From contig NC_052665.1 in NCBI RefSeq assembly GCF_016802725.1, forward strand, positions 19,350,501 through 19,414,500: a stretch of 64,000 nucleotides of DNA. The letters are read 5' to 3'. Source of the stretch: Solenopsis invicta. Its lineage: Eukaryota > Arthropoda > Insecta > Hymenoptera > Formicidae. The notes under the pieces were generated by a model. That model made no database searches and was not told the origin of the DNA. It saw only the letters and a list, made by a program, of their open reading frames with translations. Positions 27,727 to 40,700 of the stretch are shown piece after piece (the first letter of the stretch is position 1; every line of letters begins with the position of its first letter). The position numbers and the translations under genes were made by a program.

Positions 27727-27958
27727 AACGATTTTGCTGAAGTATCTAAAAATTTAACTGGATACAGATCTAAAAATAATTTTGTCGGACCGTTAAGATA
27801 ATTATAATGGATGTTTAAACGTGATGAGCAATGCTACAAAAAGATTTGATATTACGTCAACCAGTTAAGATGACAAATATAATTATTTTGATGGTTTAAC
27901 AAAATTACTTTTAGATCTGCAGGCAGCTAAATTTTTAAATATTTTAGTAAAACTATTC
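27727..27958. mobile_element. MITE family A, copy 2
   Basis: The left end reads TTTTGCTGAAGTATCTAAAA, then TACAGATCTAAAAATAATTT. The right end carries AAATTACTTTTAGATCTGCA and AGCTAAATTTTTAAATATTT, the inverted counterparts. The internal block with ATGGATGTTTAAACGTGATGA matches copy 1. Confidence 0.85.
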
Positions 27959-29775
27959 TTCTTGTGAAGGTTTAAAGTTAGTTAATGAGAGATTACATTT
28001 ATAACCTGTGACACATTCAGTAAACTTCCATACGTACATACGAGTGTAAATGTAGTTTGTGCTTCAAACTATTGTATCTAAAACAATACACTGTGAATTA
28101 AAAATACACTGTGTATTAAAAATTTATAAATAATTATTTGACTTAACTTTTTGAGAACTTTCTTGCTCAATCCGTTACCTTAAAATAAATAAACTAAAAT
28201 AGATTGAATATTGTCTTGGGCTACGACTTTTTTAATAATCAATTTTTTTAGTGCTTAAATATTGAAATATTTTCTTATTGAATATTAGAACATTTTGATA
28301 TAAATATAATTTATTTGTTACTATATTTAAATTGGGAACGCTGGGTGATAAGCGATTCGTTGAATCGACTAGTTCAAGTAAAATCCTGCGTAATTTATTA
28401 CAAAATCATTTATTGATAATATTTTGTGTATTTTAATGGAATTACACATTGCATATGATTAATCATTGGAAGTGCCCAACAAAGTCCCGTATTATAAAAC
28501 TTTTATGCATAATCATTTCACTAGCGGTACTTGAATTTGTTATTTAGCATAACATTTACAATTATTTACCGATTTGAATATAATTTATTTATCACTTATA
28601 AATTAAAGCAACATACGAAACATTGAACCGAATAAGTCAAAGTGACGACAATGCCTCATATTGTTTATTTATAATATAATTAAACCGTAATGTGTATTGT
28701 ATAAAACATTTGGCATTAATTTATTAAACATGCTACAACGTTGATAAATTAACCACGTTTGGTACTTATATTTTAAAGATACCGATTATCATATTACTTT
28801 TGGCTGATAACCTTTTTATGAGTACGACTTTGAAGTTAAGGGAATCAACATCCTGAATTAAAAGGATTAAATAATTGCGATAGTGTGTGAAGTTTAAAAT
28901 TCACAATGAACATTCACTTAAATACCACGAAATTATATTACGTTTTTCTTGGTAATAATTGTTACCTCGGTGAAAAGACTTATCGTTATCTATCTCTCGT
29001 GTAAAGATGAAAAAACAGATATTTTTTATTTTGGAGTAAAAAATCGAGTAAAAAAATTTAGGTTTTTAAATGGAAAAAAGTACTTTTTTTACCAAAACAT
29101 TGAAAAAAAGATTAACGAATTTATTTATCTGACATTTCTTGTTAAAACATGCTTATGTTCAATATCTATGTTATTTTAATATTATCCAATATTTCTTTCT
29201 AATTTTAAATCAACATGAAAACGTTGTTGCGATGCCTAATGAGTCGAAAGTATCATTTTATTAATGAAAAAAATTTCTGTGTGTTTTATTGTATCTCTCT
29301 TTTTTTGTTAATTTATAAATTCCTAATAATTAAATAAATACAAAGGAAATGTTTATTGAAGCAAAATATACTTAGAATCAGTTCCTGTTTTTTTTTTCGA
29401 CAATGATCCAAATATATATCCATAGCCATCGCCATTTGTACTACATTTTGATTGTTCACAGTTATCTTTATAAAAATATCTTTTAGACGAAAACTGAATT
29501 TTAAAACAATAATATGGTGTCAAATGATGAAAAAAAAAGACATCTATTTGAGTAAGAAAAGATGAAATTAAATGGGTGAATTTTGATTTAGAAAGTATAA
29601 CGCAAGTTATACATAACATTAACTTTGTATCTTTTAGGCCACTGTATGCGATACTTTTATTCAACTAATAATAGAATATGGTCCAAAATCACATTGAGTG
29701 GATCATTTTTTAATAATAATTTGAATAATGACGATTTTGTTTTACTCATCTGGTAATTTGTATTATAAATATAAA
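27959..29775. other. No gene seen
   Basis: AT-rich, with short chance frames only (the longest is 103 residues, minus strand 29353-29664, with no recognisable motif). Confidence 0.5.
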
Positions 29776-29777
29776 TG

Positions 29778-29825
<48 letters not shown>

Positions 29826-29838
29826 TGTGTGTGTGTGT
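29776..29838. repeat. (GT)n / (GTGC)n microsatellite
   Basis: GT dinucleotides flank seven to eight GCGT tetranucleotide units. The C-V-R-A-C-V frame over it is a by-product. Confidence 0.95.
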
Positions 29839-29967
29839 AACTTTATTTTACTAAAAACAAAAAAACATTTACAATTAAAATATTTAACAAATGACCTTAG
29901 GGCAAGCGTAAAAAGAATTGTCTTTTTACTGAGTTTTTTTACTCAAAATTTCTAGTTTTTACAGTTA

Positions 29968-30032
29968 TTTTCAGTTTTACTCTCGCTCCGGGACATTAAT
30001 GCTATGTCCCAGAGCGGGAGTAAAAATGAAAA
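29968..30032. other. Strong compact hairpin (29-bp stem, 7-base loop)
   Basis: The left arm ends TCTCGCTCCGGGACAT and the right arm starts ATGTCCCAGAGCGGGAG, separated by TAATGCT. With the flanking TTTTCA.../...TGAAAA the stem is about 29 bp with three imperfect positions, one of them a G-U wobble. It is GC-rich in otherwise AT-rich DNA. It could be a tiny foldback transposon or a transcribed structured RNA; nothing chooses between these. Confidence 0.7.
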
Positions 30033-33000
30033 CGAATATGTTTTTATCACTTGTGATTATCATAGAAGGTTATTTTTCCAGGTCGATGCCTCATTAAAAA
30101 TAGCTCTATTGCAAAGTCAGAATTAAAACTGAATTTTAAATTAACTTAGAATTAGAAAAAAACAGGTTTTTCCAATGAGCTGATAAAATGCTAGTCATAT
30201 ATTTTTGAAATTGAAATTAATAAATGTGTTATAAGTTTTTATTCTTTTTGGCAACATGATTATAACATCACGTTTTGAATTATTATTATTATAAAGTTTC
30301 GATAATTAGTTATGCGATTCGAAAATTGATATTATTACTGATTATAGATATCAGAATTTGTCAAGCGTATTACAATCTATAAATTTTCAATAAGCTGTGT
30401 AAAATAAACGATGAATTTTTTATTATACCGAAATGTGGAGCAAATTAAGAAATGCTTTTAAATAGATAACTGAATCATTGATTGCACTACGTATTGCATG
30501 GTTCCCTTTCAGTTCTCAATCTTTATATTGGTATTTTTGCAATTTAATGTGAAAAATAGATAAATTACTCTCAGGTAGATTTATATACTCTGTTGCTCAC
30601 TTTTTTTTTAAGTTGAAGATTAATTACACGCATCCCAAATAAGCGATAATTTATTAATAGTAACGCTTACATATTAATTGTGAATTAAATACAGATATAT
30701 TAATTTAAATCATTATTATTATATTAGTATAAACTATTATTAACATTATGAAATTAATTCATGAAGCTTCACAGTTAAACAAGTAATATTTTCTTTTTCT
30801 TTAATTAACAAATTGCTGAACTAAAGCAGCGAATAAATATGGTTAAGAACTTTTATTACATTAAAAGAGACATAACCGAAAGCACATAATTTGATTTTCA
30901 ATTGCTATGAAATCCGTATAAGATCCAATTAACTGGAGTACGTATCTTATATTTACGAAGAACGGAAATAGTACCATACTCTTCTCTAAGAACAGTACAC
31001 CTCTCAATAGAATCTGATCAATCGGATGTGATCAGCACGCGAAATACAAGTCGAAGGTGTGGAGAATCCGAAGGCAGCGTGCAGCTTTCGTGCTACCCTT
31101 TCGCGGTGCAAATGTAATACGATAGCATATCGTGCTGTCTTTTGACCCATTCTCCGATAGCTAAACTTAGTGGATTGGATATAATGGATATAGAGCACGA
31201 AGAGCCATTTATGGTGGCTGTACGAAAACAGTGACAAAGTGCTATTCTTGTATTATGTAATGGAGCTAAGTTGAATAAAAATAGTTTTAAAGTAGTGGAG
31301 AGAGATATTTTGACCGTTGCTGTATCAATACAAATCGAACCAGAATACTTTCTACGGTTGCAGCTAGGTCTTCATGCTTGTATTGTTTGTGTGATTTTAT
31401 ATACTTTCCTCACAAGTAGTTTTATTTGCCATTTTTATATAATAATATCACATTGACTAAATGTATGCAGCATCTATTTTAGACTATTAAAATAAAACAT
31501 TAAATTACAAGCTAAATCTCACTGAACAAATTATGGCGAATACAGAAAATTTTGTTTTAATTATGTTTTAATTATTAAAAGTGTATTAAAATTATGACTT
31601 TTAACTTATGTACAATTTTAATATCTATAGTTGGTCGTTTTTATTACACATTTGTGTGCTTCATGCAGCTGTTCTTGCAATTGCCACATTTTGGCAGTGT
31701 GTTTTGGAAATTAGTTAATTAAACTCAAAAATTTTATTGCGAAGATACAATATAATAATTTTTCTTGTTATAATTCACTCTTGGCAGTTAGCCACAATGA
31801 TATGTAAAATTTGTTCGTTCATACAATATCAATTTAAAATTTAACTTTATTTTTGTAAAATTACAGTTGCATCTTGCACATTCTCGTCTTCTACTTTTTT
31901 CTATGTTGATTTAGAAAGAAGCTAGAACCCAGTCTATTTAGTTTAGAATCACCCTCTAATAAATTTTCATCCGTTATTGGTTTTTACAAGTCAGATAATA
32001 TTGATTTTTATTTTTAACAAACAATTCTGAAAACGAATTTTCTAGGTGGAAGATGAAAATAGGAAAATGCATATTTTACAATTATTTTGCGTAAAAATTG
32101 CAATTTGAAAAAAATTAAATAATCGGAATTCGAATAATCAGTCGCGAAGATGAGTCAAGTAATAGTGTCGCTGTCACCGAAAAAATCAAGCAATTTTTAA
32201 TAAAACTCACAATAAAATTAACTCATAAGGCCAAATATTTTTAACTTTGTTTTTCTCGAAAATTTTTGAGATACGTTTTCTCTCTTTTCTTGATAAAGGT
32301 TCATAGTAGAGGTTATTCATACAATGTTATAGAAAGTCGTCGCCACCGCGTCGTAATGTTCCCATGTTAGTTAAAAGAAAAAGTTCTCGAGTTTTGTTCC
32401 ACTCTTTCATTATCAATCCTGGTTAGTATTTAAAAAATGACGCAAAATTAGTAGAACGTTCCCCAACTTTTAGAGACTCAAACAATTTTTTAGGCCGTCC
32501 ATAGACAAAATAGTAAAAAAAGATAAGATAATTTATTAGGAAGCACAAAGTTAAAAGATAAAAAACGTCCTTTAGCATCTCGTTATTTTTTTACCGTTGA
32601 GAGTTTTGTAAATTACAGAAGTAAAACGTTCTTGTTCTTGTTCTAATTGTAAGAGACACAACATAGTATATTTTAACAATGCTTTCTCTAGCGTAGCATT
32701 TTCTTCGCTCGAGAAACGTGTATTCAAAACCACATATTTGCATGTGTCAGAACAGCAAAAAGAGAGAAAATGAGATACAGCCACAACTTTTACGTGAAAT
32801 TATTTATTTTAATAAAATAAATATTCTTTTGTACTCAGTTCGCACGGTCACGAGGCGTTTTGTCTCGTAACAGAGTTTTAACGGTGACACCCATCTACGT
32901 AAAAGAGAACGTTGCCGGCAATCGGGACGATAGGTGAGTCCCATGAAGAGCTAGCACCTCGATAATAGCCCGCGCCGCAAAATAAAAGACCGCGTAACGA

Positions 33001-33390
33001 TCGGGTTTAGTGTGGTAGACGAGGCCTTTCGCACTTCCGCCGTCATTCTTAGTCGTCGTAAAAATACGTCGCGAAACGACACATCGTTTCACGAAATGAG
33101 AAAAAGTCGAGGTTGAAATACATATGGTACGAGGATGTTCGAGATTCAATGGAACTGCACCCTCGCCCCGTATGTTGCAAAAGACAGTTCGCGTTTCCGT
33201 CATTGGCATATCCGTCTAGCGTTTAATTACTAATTAAAATATTCTTGTTAATTAAAACGCTTCGTTATCATCTGTGTAAAAAGTTTTAAACTGAAAAAAT
33301 ATTTTTTCTACAGCTTCTTTTGCTTGTACGGATTTTCAGTACAAAATATCAAATATCCGTCCATTTGGTAAAAGCTGTGTAAATTAAGGA
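30033..33390. other. No supported gene
   Basis: Mostly AT-rich. Two slightly GC-richer spots (31.0-31.25 and 32.87-33.21 kb) carry minus-strand frames of 77 and 104 residues without recognisable features. Confidence 0.5.
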
Positions 33391-33648
33391 TACGTAGAAA
33401 AAATAGTTTTGCTGAAGTATCTAAAAATTTAATTAGATACAGAGAGAAAAAATAGTTTTGTTGGACCATTAAAATAATTATGATGGACGTCGTAATAAGC
33501 ATGATGAACAAAGCTGCAAGAAGTTTTAGCATTTTAGTAACTAATTTGAACGTTTTTCATGATTATTTTGAGCTCTAATAAAATTATTTTTAGATTTGTA
33601 TCCAGCTAAATTTTTAGATACTTCAGTAAAACCAATATTTCCGTGTAG
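33391..33648. mobile_element. MITE family A, copy 3
   Basis: The left end reads TAGTTTTGCTGAAGTATCTA, and the right end carries AGATACTTCAGTAAAACC, its inverted partner. The internal ATTATGATGGACGT and AAGCATGATGA match the other copies. The left end has a second nested copy of the GATACAGA...AATAGTTTTGTTGGACC block. The clearer ends suggest this is the youngest of the three. Confidence 0.85.
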
Positions 33649-36600
33649 CAGAGTCAGTGGAAATTACATCTCTATTTTACATAATTATTTTAATATTGTA
33701 TTGTTAACAAACCGTGCACTTGTTAATGACTGTGAGCGACATTTTACAGAAGCATTTTACGCAATCACGTTACTATTAATCATTATTACCACATTTATGT
33801 TCATTAATCATGAATCATCTATGCGGAATATACAATTCTATTCTATTCTGCAATTCTATTGGCATTCAAAATACAATAGCAATTTTGATAGTAGCTAATA
33901 GATACGCCTAATCTGCTTTTATCATTCATAACTACGCCTGAAGTAATTATTAAACAATAGATAAACGTGTTACGAAAGCGAGCATCCATAAATGCTATAT
34001 AAATAATGATACATAACAGCAGTAACACAGATATTTAATCAGCAAGGATCAACAGGGTGGGAAGTCTTATTTGCTGCTGCAGGTATGTGGTAATTCGTGA
34101 TAATTAGGCGTTAATGTTTATTTAAGTACATATATTGATACAATTTTGCTGGAAACGTATACGTAATGTCACAAATATGTGAAACATTTAATGCGTCTAA
34201 TCAGTACACATTCGCGAATAACGTGTTGTTTTACTGCGTTTTTAATCGCTCGGAAAGTAAATCTAAATTTCAGCCCGCAAATACGTGTACAACATTACAC
34301 ACTATCTCACTTACTAAAAATATATTTAAAAATTCTTACACACCTCGCGTTTCGAAGGATTCTCACTCTTTTTTTACACATTTCCTACACATTTCTCTGT
34401 GAAACGTAAGAAAATGTGGCTCTTAAGATATGAAATACGTTGTGAACCCGTGTTTACGCGGTTGATAAATTTCACGAATATTAGCGAAGAATTTTTAATA
34501 GAAATGGTCGAAACATCTAAAATAAATCCAATAATTAATGTCTTACAATTAAAAGCACATCGTGGAATAATTTAGAAACAAAAAATTTCGATACCGTTCC
34601 ATGAAAAAATCTATATCATATCAAGATATATTTTATGTACGCGTGGAATGTTTATTTCTCAAAATGATACGACAAATCTATATCTAAATCTAAACAAAAA
34701 TTTCTTTACACTTAGCTTATTTTATATTCAAAATTGAGTAAAAAATTTTTTTTATAAGGCGCATGTGTATCTAAAAAAAATCTGAAAATATTTCACGGAA
34801 TTTATCCCAGTGGATATGCAAATTATTCTTTTAATAACCCTTTAACAACAAATTGTAGCAACGTTATTTGTAGCAGTGAATAATATAAATAATATAAATA
34901 ATTCTTTTATGCACTAATATAATGAAGAATTAAAGATTTATTTAAAGTTTGCAATTAAATTTCAATGAAAGGAAAGCGGGTTTTCTCTTCGTTGCTTTTT
35001 AGTTTTCATTAATAAGAACAATACTGCTTGAGTTTTTGATTTTTGAACGGTAATATGTATTATTATACACTGTATAAAACGTGCATACAATGTATACGTG
35101 TATATAGAAATATAATTTTTGTGTAACACATTTAATTTTCTTTGTACGAATTCTTCTAGCATCGAACACCGATTCGTAGAGCCATGATCAAATGAATCAT
35201 GAGGTCGGCAAAATTCACTCATTGTCAGCAATAACGCATATGCAGGCTTGCCGTGTGAGTAATTTATATTCGTAGTCCTGCTTGCGCACGTAACATTGAA
35301 TACATTTACAGAATACAGTTACATATGGGAAATACATTGTTATGCTATCATGCGCCGAACAAATGTTTACGACGTTACACATATAATTGCTCGTGTTGCT
35401 TGCGTAATGGGTGTGAAAGAATTTTTTCATGTTCGCGTGTCATTGAATAGTTTGTCGATTAATAATCAAATGATCGGGATTCGCGCCCGGCATGTAGTGT
35501 ACAACTATTTCATTCTAATACAATTGCTTGCAAACAACCACCGTACAAATTAGTGAAATGTATATCGCAACTGCGAATTTATCAATTGCTAAACTAAAAA
35601 AATAACAAATTATGATAATGCTACAGATACACGTTATTACAACGCAGACCCAACTGGCTCATAATATCGTTCGGTTCTTAGCTTACTATTGGAAGTACTT
35701 CGCATCGCAACAGTACGGTACTAAAATAGAAACGAATATCGCGTTAAGCTATCAGCCATTTCTTAGTATTATACAACGTCAACAATTGCAACACTTCGAC
35801 GAATAGCGTTCACGATTACGCGAGTACTTTACGGACTAAATAAGACAAAAATATTCCCAATTAATTAGGCCGGTTGAAAAAACACTCTCTCTGTCATTAT
35901 TGCTTTTGGATTTCGAGCAAATAAGAAATTTTGTATACAAAAACACGTTTTTATATTTACTTTAATATTTGAACTGATTGTACAAATTGAAATTCTTGTT
36001 GTAATTTGGATTTAAAAAATTATGATAACAGTTTTTGTGAAATAAAAGTCTCAATTTCTTTTGAATAATTATGTATAGATATACATGTATAAATAACATG
36101 TTTTGTATAAATTTAACTTTAATTTTATAAAATACTGTTATATAGAAGTGTCTCAGACACTAAATATTTGCCTGTAATTAATTGCAAATGCTAATTGCAA
36201 ATGCAAATATAATTGATTATAAATGTTTTTTGTTTAAATTTAAAGAGACAGTTGTCATAATTAAAGAAATACATTCCCGGCGTTATATATGTTCCAAAAG
36301 GAATATTGAATTTCAAGTAAAAAACGGATATTTTCTTTAATCCTAATTTCTTTAATTCTATATATTTCATCATAAACGTAACATAATGTACGTTTTATTA
36401 ATATATAACGAAAATGTGAAAAGAAATCTAAAACTTGTGCCGTCGAAGTTGAATGCAGCATAAACTGCTAGAACTTTGTGATAGAAATATTCTGTATCCT
36501 GCTATAGTCCAGTTGATTATTGCGACTGGTTGGAATCGAACATACCTTTCCTTGGTGAACGCATAGGATCGCGTCTCGATTTTTGTACGAATATATTAAA

Positions 36601-37292
36601 AATTATACTTTTACTTCGTTACTTGTACTTCAGATATTGAATATATTCCGTAATTGTGTCAGTGTCCTTATACGCTATGCTCCTATTTTATTTCGTGTAG
36701 TTGCAGCAAATTCCTTAATGCGTTCACCAGGAAGAGCCTTTTAACTGTGTGAACACTCACCGGTGCACCACTTTGAATAAACGATCAAAACATAAATTTC
36801 TCTCCGCCTTAAGCAGGCCACATGCTTCAACGCGAGAACCTTCTGTTTCCTTGAACCAGCCGAATTATCAACCAAACGATTCCTCTCCCCGTTAAAAATT
36901 CATATATTTATCGCGACATGATCGCGATATAAAAATATACTTCTTTTAAATTGCCCGTAAATAGCTATCTGAATACTAGCGCGGTGTATACTATTACTTA
37001 TTACTTCTAAGTATTTCTTCCCGTCCCATTTCCAATATTTATTATACCTCTTACTGAGTTTACAGCTTGGTCAACACGTACGAGTCTTCTAGTGCGATCA
37101 TTAAATAATTTTCTTTTCGATTAAAATTCTCTATCTTAAAACATTAACAGCTGGCATAGTTTATATATTAACAAAGATTATAAATAATTGAATTTTGAAC
37201 ATATCTTATGAGATAGTATACTTTTATCTTTTTTTTAAAACATTTATCCATTATTAAATAAGTATATTATATATATTATATATATATAATAA

Positions 37293-37296
<4 letters not shown>
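33649..37296. other. No supported gene
   Basis: AT-rich DNA downstream of the SLC6 gene's 3' end, with only chance frames. A short AATTGCAAATGC tandem lies near 36178-36206. Confidence 0.5.

Positions 37297-37340
<44 letters not shown>
37297..37340. repeat. (TC)n microsatellite
   Basis: About 22 uninterrupted CT units, preceded by an AT-only palindromic stretch. Confidence 0.97.
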
Positions 37341-37343
<3 letters not shown>

Positions 37344-37709
37344 AAAAATATCTTCCAAAATATTGTTTTTCTTTAAAAAATAATTTAAATATTATCAAAA
37401 TGTTATAATATTCAATTGCTAACAACCAGCTATTAAGGAATTAAGGAGAATCTTTAACATTCTTACCAGAGAAATACGCACTAAAGAAATATATTACTGA
37501 CTTATTATTAAATAAATGATAGTGTAATGATTGCTTAACTTAGCATATGAAACTAATTAGTTTGACACGCGTCCATTTTGACACAAATTACTACAGAATG
37601 TCCAATTGTGCTGGACCCACTATATATAGATATATATATTTATCTTACTATAAATATTATTTTTAAGATAAGTGTAACCTAACAAGTTAAAAGTGATCGC
37701 TAACGCTAA

Positions 37710-40700
37710 TCATGTTTGACTCAGGAAACTGTTATTTTTCGTAATTAAGCCTGCACTGCTCTCGGACATAGGTATCACGGCTGACTTTTCGCCTTTCGGT
37801 AACTTTGCATGCGATTTTATGTTTGGTTGTAGACCTTTCAGGAAGTTCTGAAAAAAAGTTATAACGTTGGATTACATCTACAATTCAAATGAAACCCGCA
37901 GCAATAATTATATGGCCATTATACGAGATGTACGCGATGATAGCACGGGGTACTTTTGTCATATGCATATGATTTGCACACGAATGTATTTAAATTTACC
38001 TCTTTAAATGATCCTGGCGTCATTATTACGTAATATAACGCGTATCCTGGTATCCATATCATAGACGAAAGGCTCAAACACACGCCAACTATTTCTGCCC
38101 AAGTGGGATATTCGTAGCTACTGCCATATTTGAGTGGTTTATATTGAACAATTTGGAATACGAAGATGAACTAGAAGAATAAGAAGTAATATTAATAAAC
38201 TGTGAAGCTCTATGGTAATATAAAAAAGAATAAGGAGCTTTTTTTACTTTTGCTGCACATAATATATTTTACATGTTTTACATAACGATTTCTGTAAGCT
38301 AGTCAGCACAATCAATATTCCTTTTAAAAGATAATTTGCTACGCAATTAGATGCAAATGTACTCACGAGCATGATCACTGGCGCGAGTAAAACCCAGCAT
38401 ATATACCAGAATTTATTCAATCGAATACCCATCATCTGATGCACGCAGTCGCAGAACTTCTTCGCCCCGAAAATCCACGATATCGCTATCGTTTGGAAGA
38501 AACACACCCACAAAATGGACATTCCGCTCGCGGAGTAGAAATCCATCAGTTGGAAAATATAAATTCCCCCCTGAAACAAACGTGAAATTTTTATATATAT
38601 ATATATATTTTTTTATAAACTGCGCTCGAAACATTTGATGATACGCCTCATATATACGCCTAGAAACGTTTTCAGATACTTACATTCGTGACCATTGGAA
38701 TTCCCAGAACAAACATTACAAGGCAAATAACGATGGTGAATTTGATTCTGTGAGGACGAAGCGTATCCGGCCAATAGTCGACCACACCGGTTATGAAAGA
38801 TTCCACTATGCAAAATTCACTGTCGATGCCGAGTATCTGTGCGAAAAAAAACGATTTGTATGTAATATTTAAATAATATTTTGGAAAAGTTCTAGAGAGA
38901 ACGTCTAATTCTAATTTCTCCATATGCTTAACTATATTTCGCCAAAATCTAGATTTAACTTTAACATAATGCGCATTTACAATATTACATTAACACTTAA
39001 TCATTTCTATAAGTTAGAAATTATACAGGGTGAGTTTTAGTTCCTGTGTCTACATTTTATCATAAAAGATGACTTACCAGCTGCAATTGTAAAATTTCCC
39101 TGTATATATGTACATACGTGTATATTTATGATAAAATGTTGACGCAAAAATTAAAATTTACCGTGTATATAATTTATTGTGTAACCAATCATAAATGTTG
39201 GTTAAAAAGATATCTGTCCGTTTATCATACGTGCAATTTTGTTTATTGTCGATGATCGCGAAGTGTTCGACATCTAATATCGTTACATGTACGAGACACG
39301 AACTTGTATGTTTTTTTAACCAATATTTATGAGTAGCTATATAATAAAAAAAAAATCTTTATACTTTATGAAAATTATGAATAAGAAAATGGTATGCACT
39401 TTTATTACTTAATTTTTTATTAACTTTTATACTCTAATCTTATTAATCTCAAATTTTCGAATATGTATGTATATATTGTACTATTGTCTACATGATCAAT
39501 CTTTGTTAATAATTCGTTCAGCAAATATTAATTAATTTTGTGCAAAATAAATTACGTTGAATAATGTAATTACTGAATAAATAATTTATATAATAATAAA
39601 TATTCAGTAAATAACTACTGAATATTAACGTAAGCTAAAATTTATTTAGCGGGAAAAAACAAAGTTATTCAAATAGGAAATAAAATAAACGTAAAATAAC
39701 AAACGTTACTATTAAATTTGCTTATACTTATAAAGATTTCATAATTTGTCTTAACAAAAAAGCGATGTTAAATGACGATGCCTCGAGAGAAGCTTCCTGC
39801 CAAGGGTGACAGCATGTCCACCTTTATAGCGATGTACATGAACAAACATAGACGGCGACAGCCGATTCCGTTGGAATAACAATTTCTTACGAGCAGCATA
39901 ACGAAGAATATAATGGCCCACAACGAAGCACCGGGTAGCTTCAAAACGACCTCGGGATACGTGAGGAAGACGAGACCAGGTCCGCTCTTGACGACCTCGG
40001 ACACCTGCGTTTGCTGTTCCTGGGCGATGTGACCCAGTATTGAAAAGGTTACGCAACCAGCCAGAAGACATGTCAGGGTGTTGACTACGCAAGTGATTAT
40101 TGCGTCTCTGCAAGACAAAACTCCCTTTTTGAAAGACTCTAGCAGCGACGACACCACGTTTAGTGCGTCATGGTTAAAAGACTAGAGATATCTTAAAATC
40201 ATAACTACAAAATCACATACGTAATTTACGAAATAAGATCAATGAAAGCCGAAATGACTAAAGCGATGATATACGTGGATTGTCCGAGCTACTTGGAGCT
40301 GCGAGACTTGGAGCTGCGAGACCAAATTAAGTTTGGTTAAGAGAAACGTATGCTCTTATCGTTTTTTCTCTTTACTTTTTTTTCTTGGTACATTGGTGCC
40401 TCGACATTCTGGCGAAAATTTGATGAAAATCGGATAAGCAAAATCTATTATCAAAATTTATAACGCTGTGAAAGCGAGACATGTTATTGGTGTCTGGCCA
40501 CCAGTCAAGGAGAACGCGTCAGCTTACCTATAACAATTATGATGGAACTTGTTGTACGAGCCCAAAGCGGGCAGGGCACCGGTGCCGATGCTGTACGCGA
40601 AAAAGATCTGGGTAGCGCCGTCTATCCACGGTCCGGGATTGAGCAATTCCTCCCATCGTGGCGTCACGTAGTAAAGCAAACCCTCGTAGGAACCCTCCAA

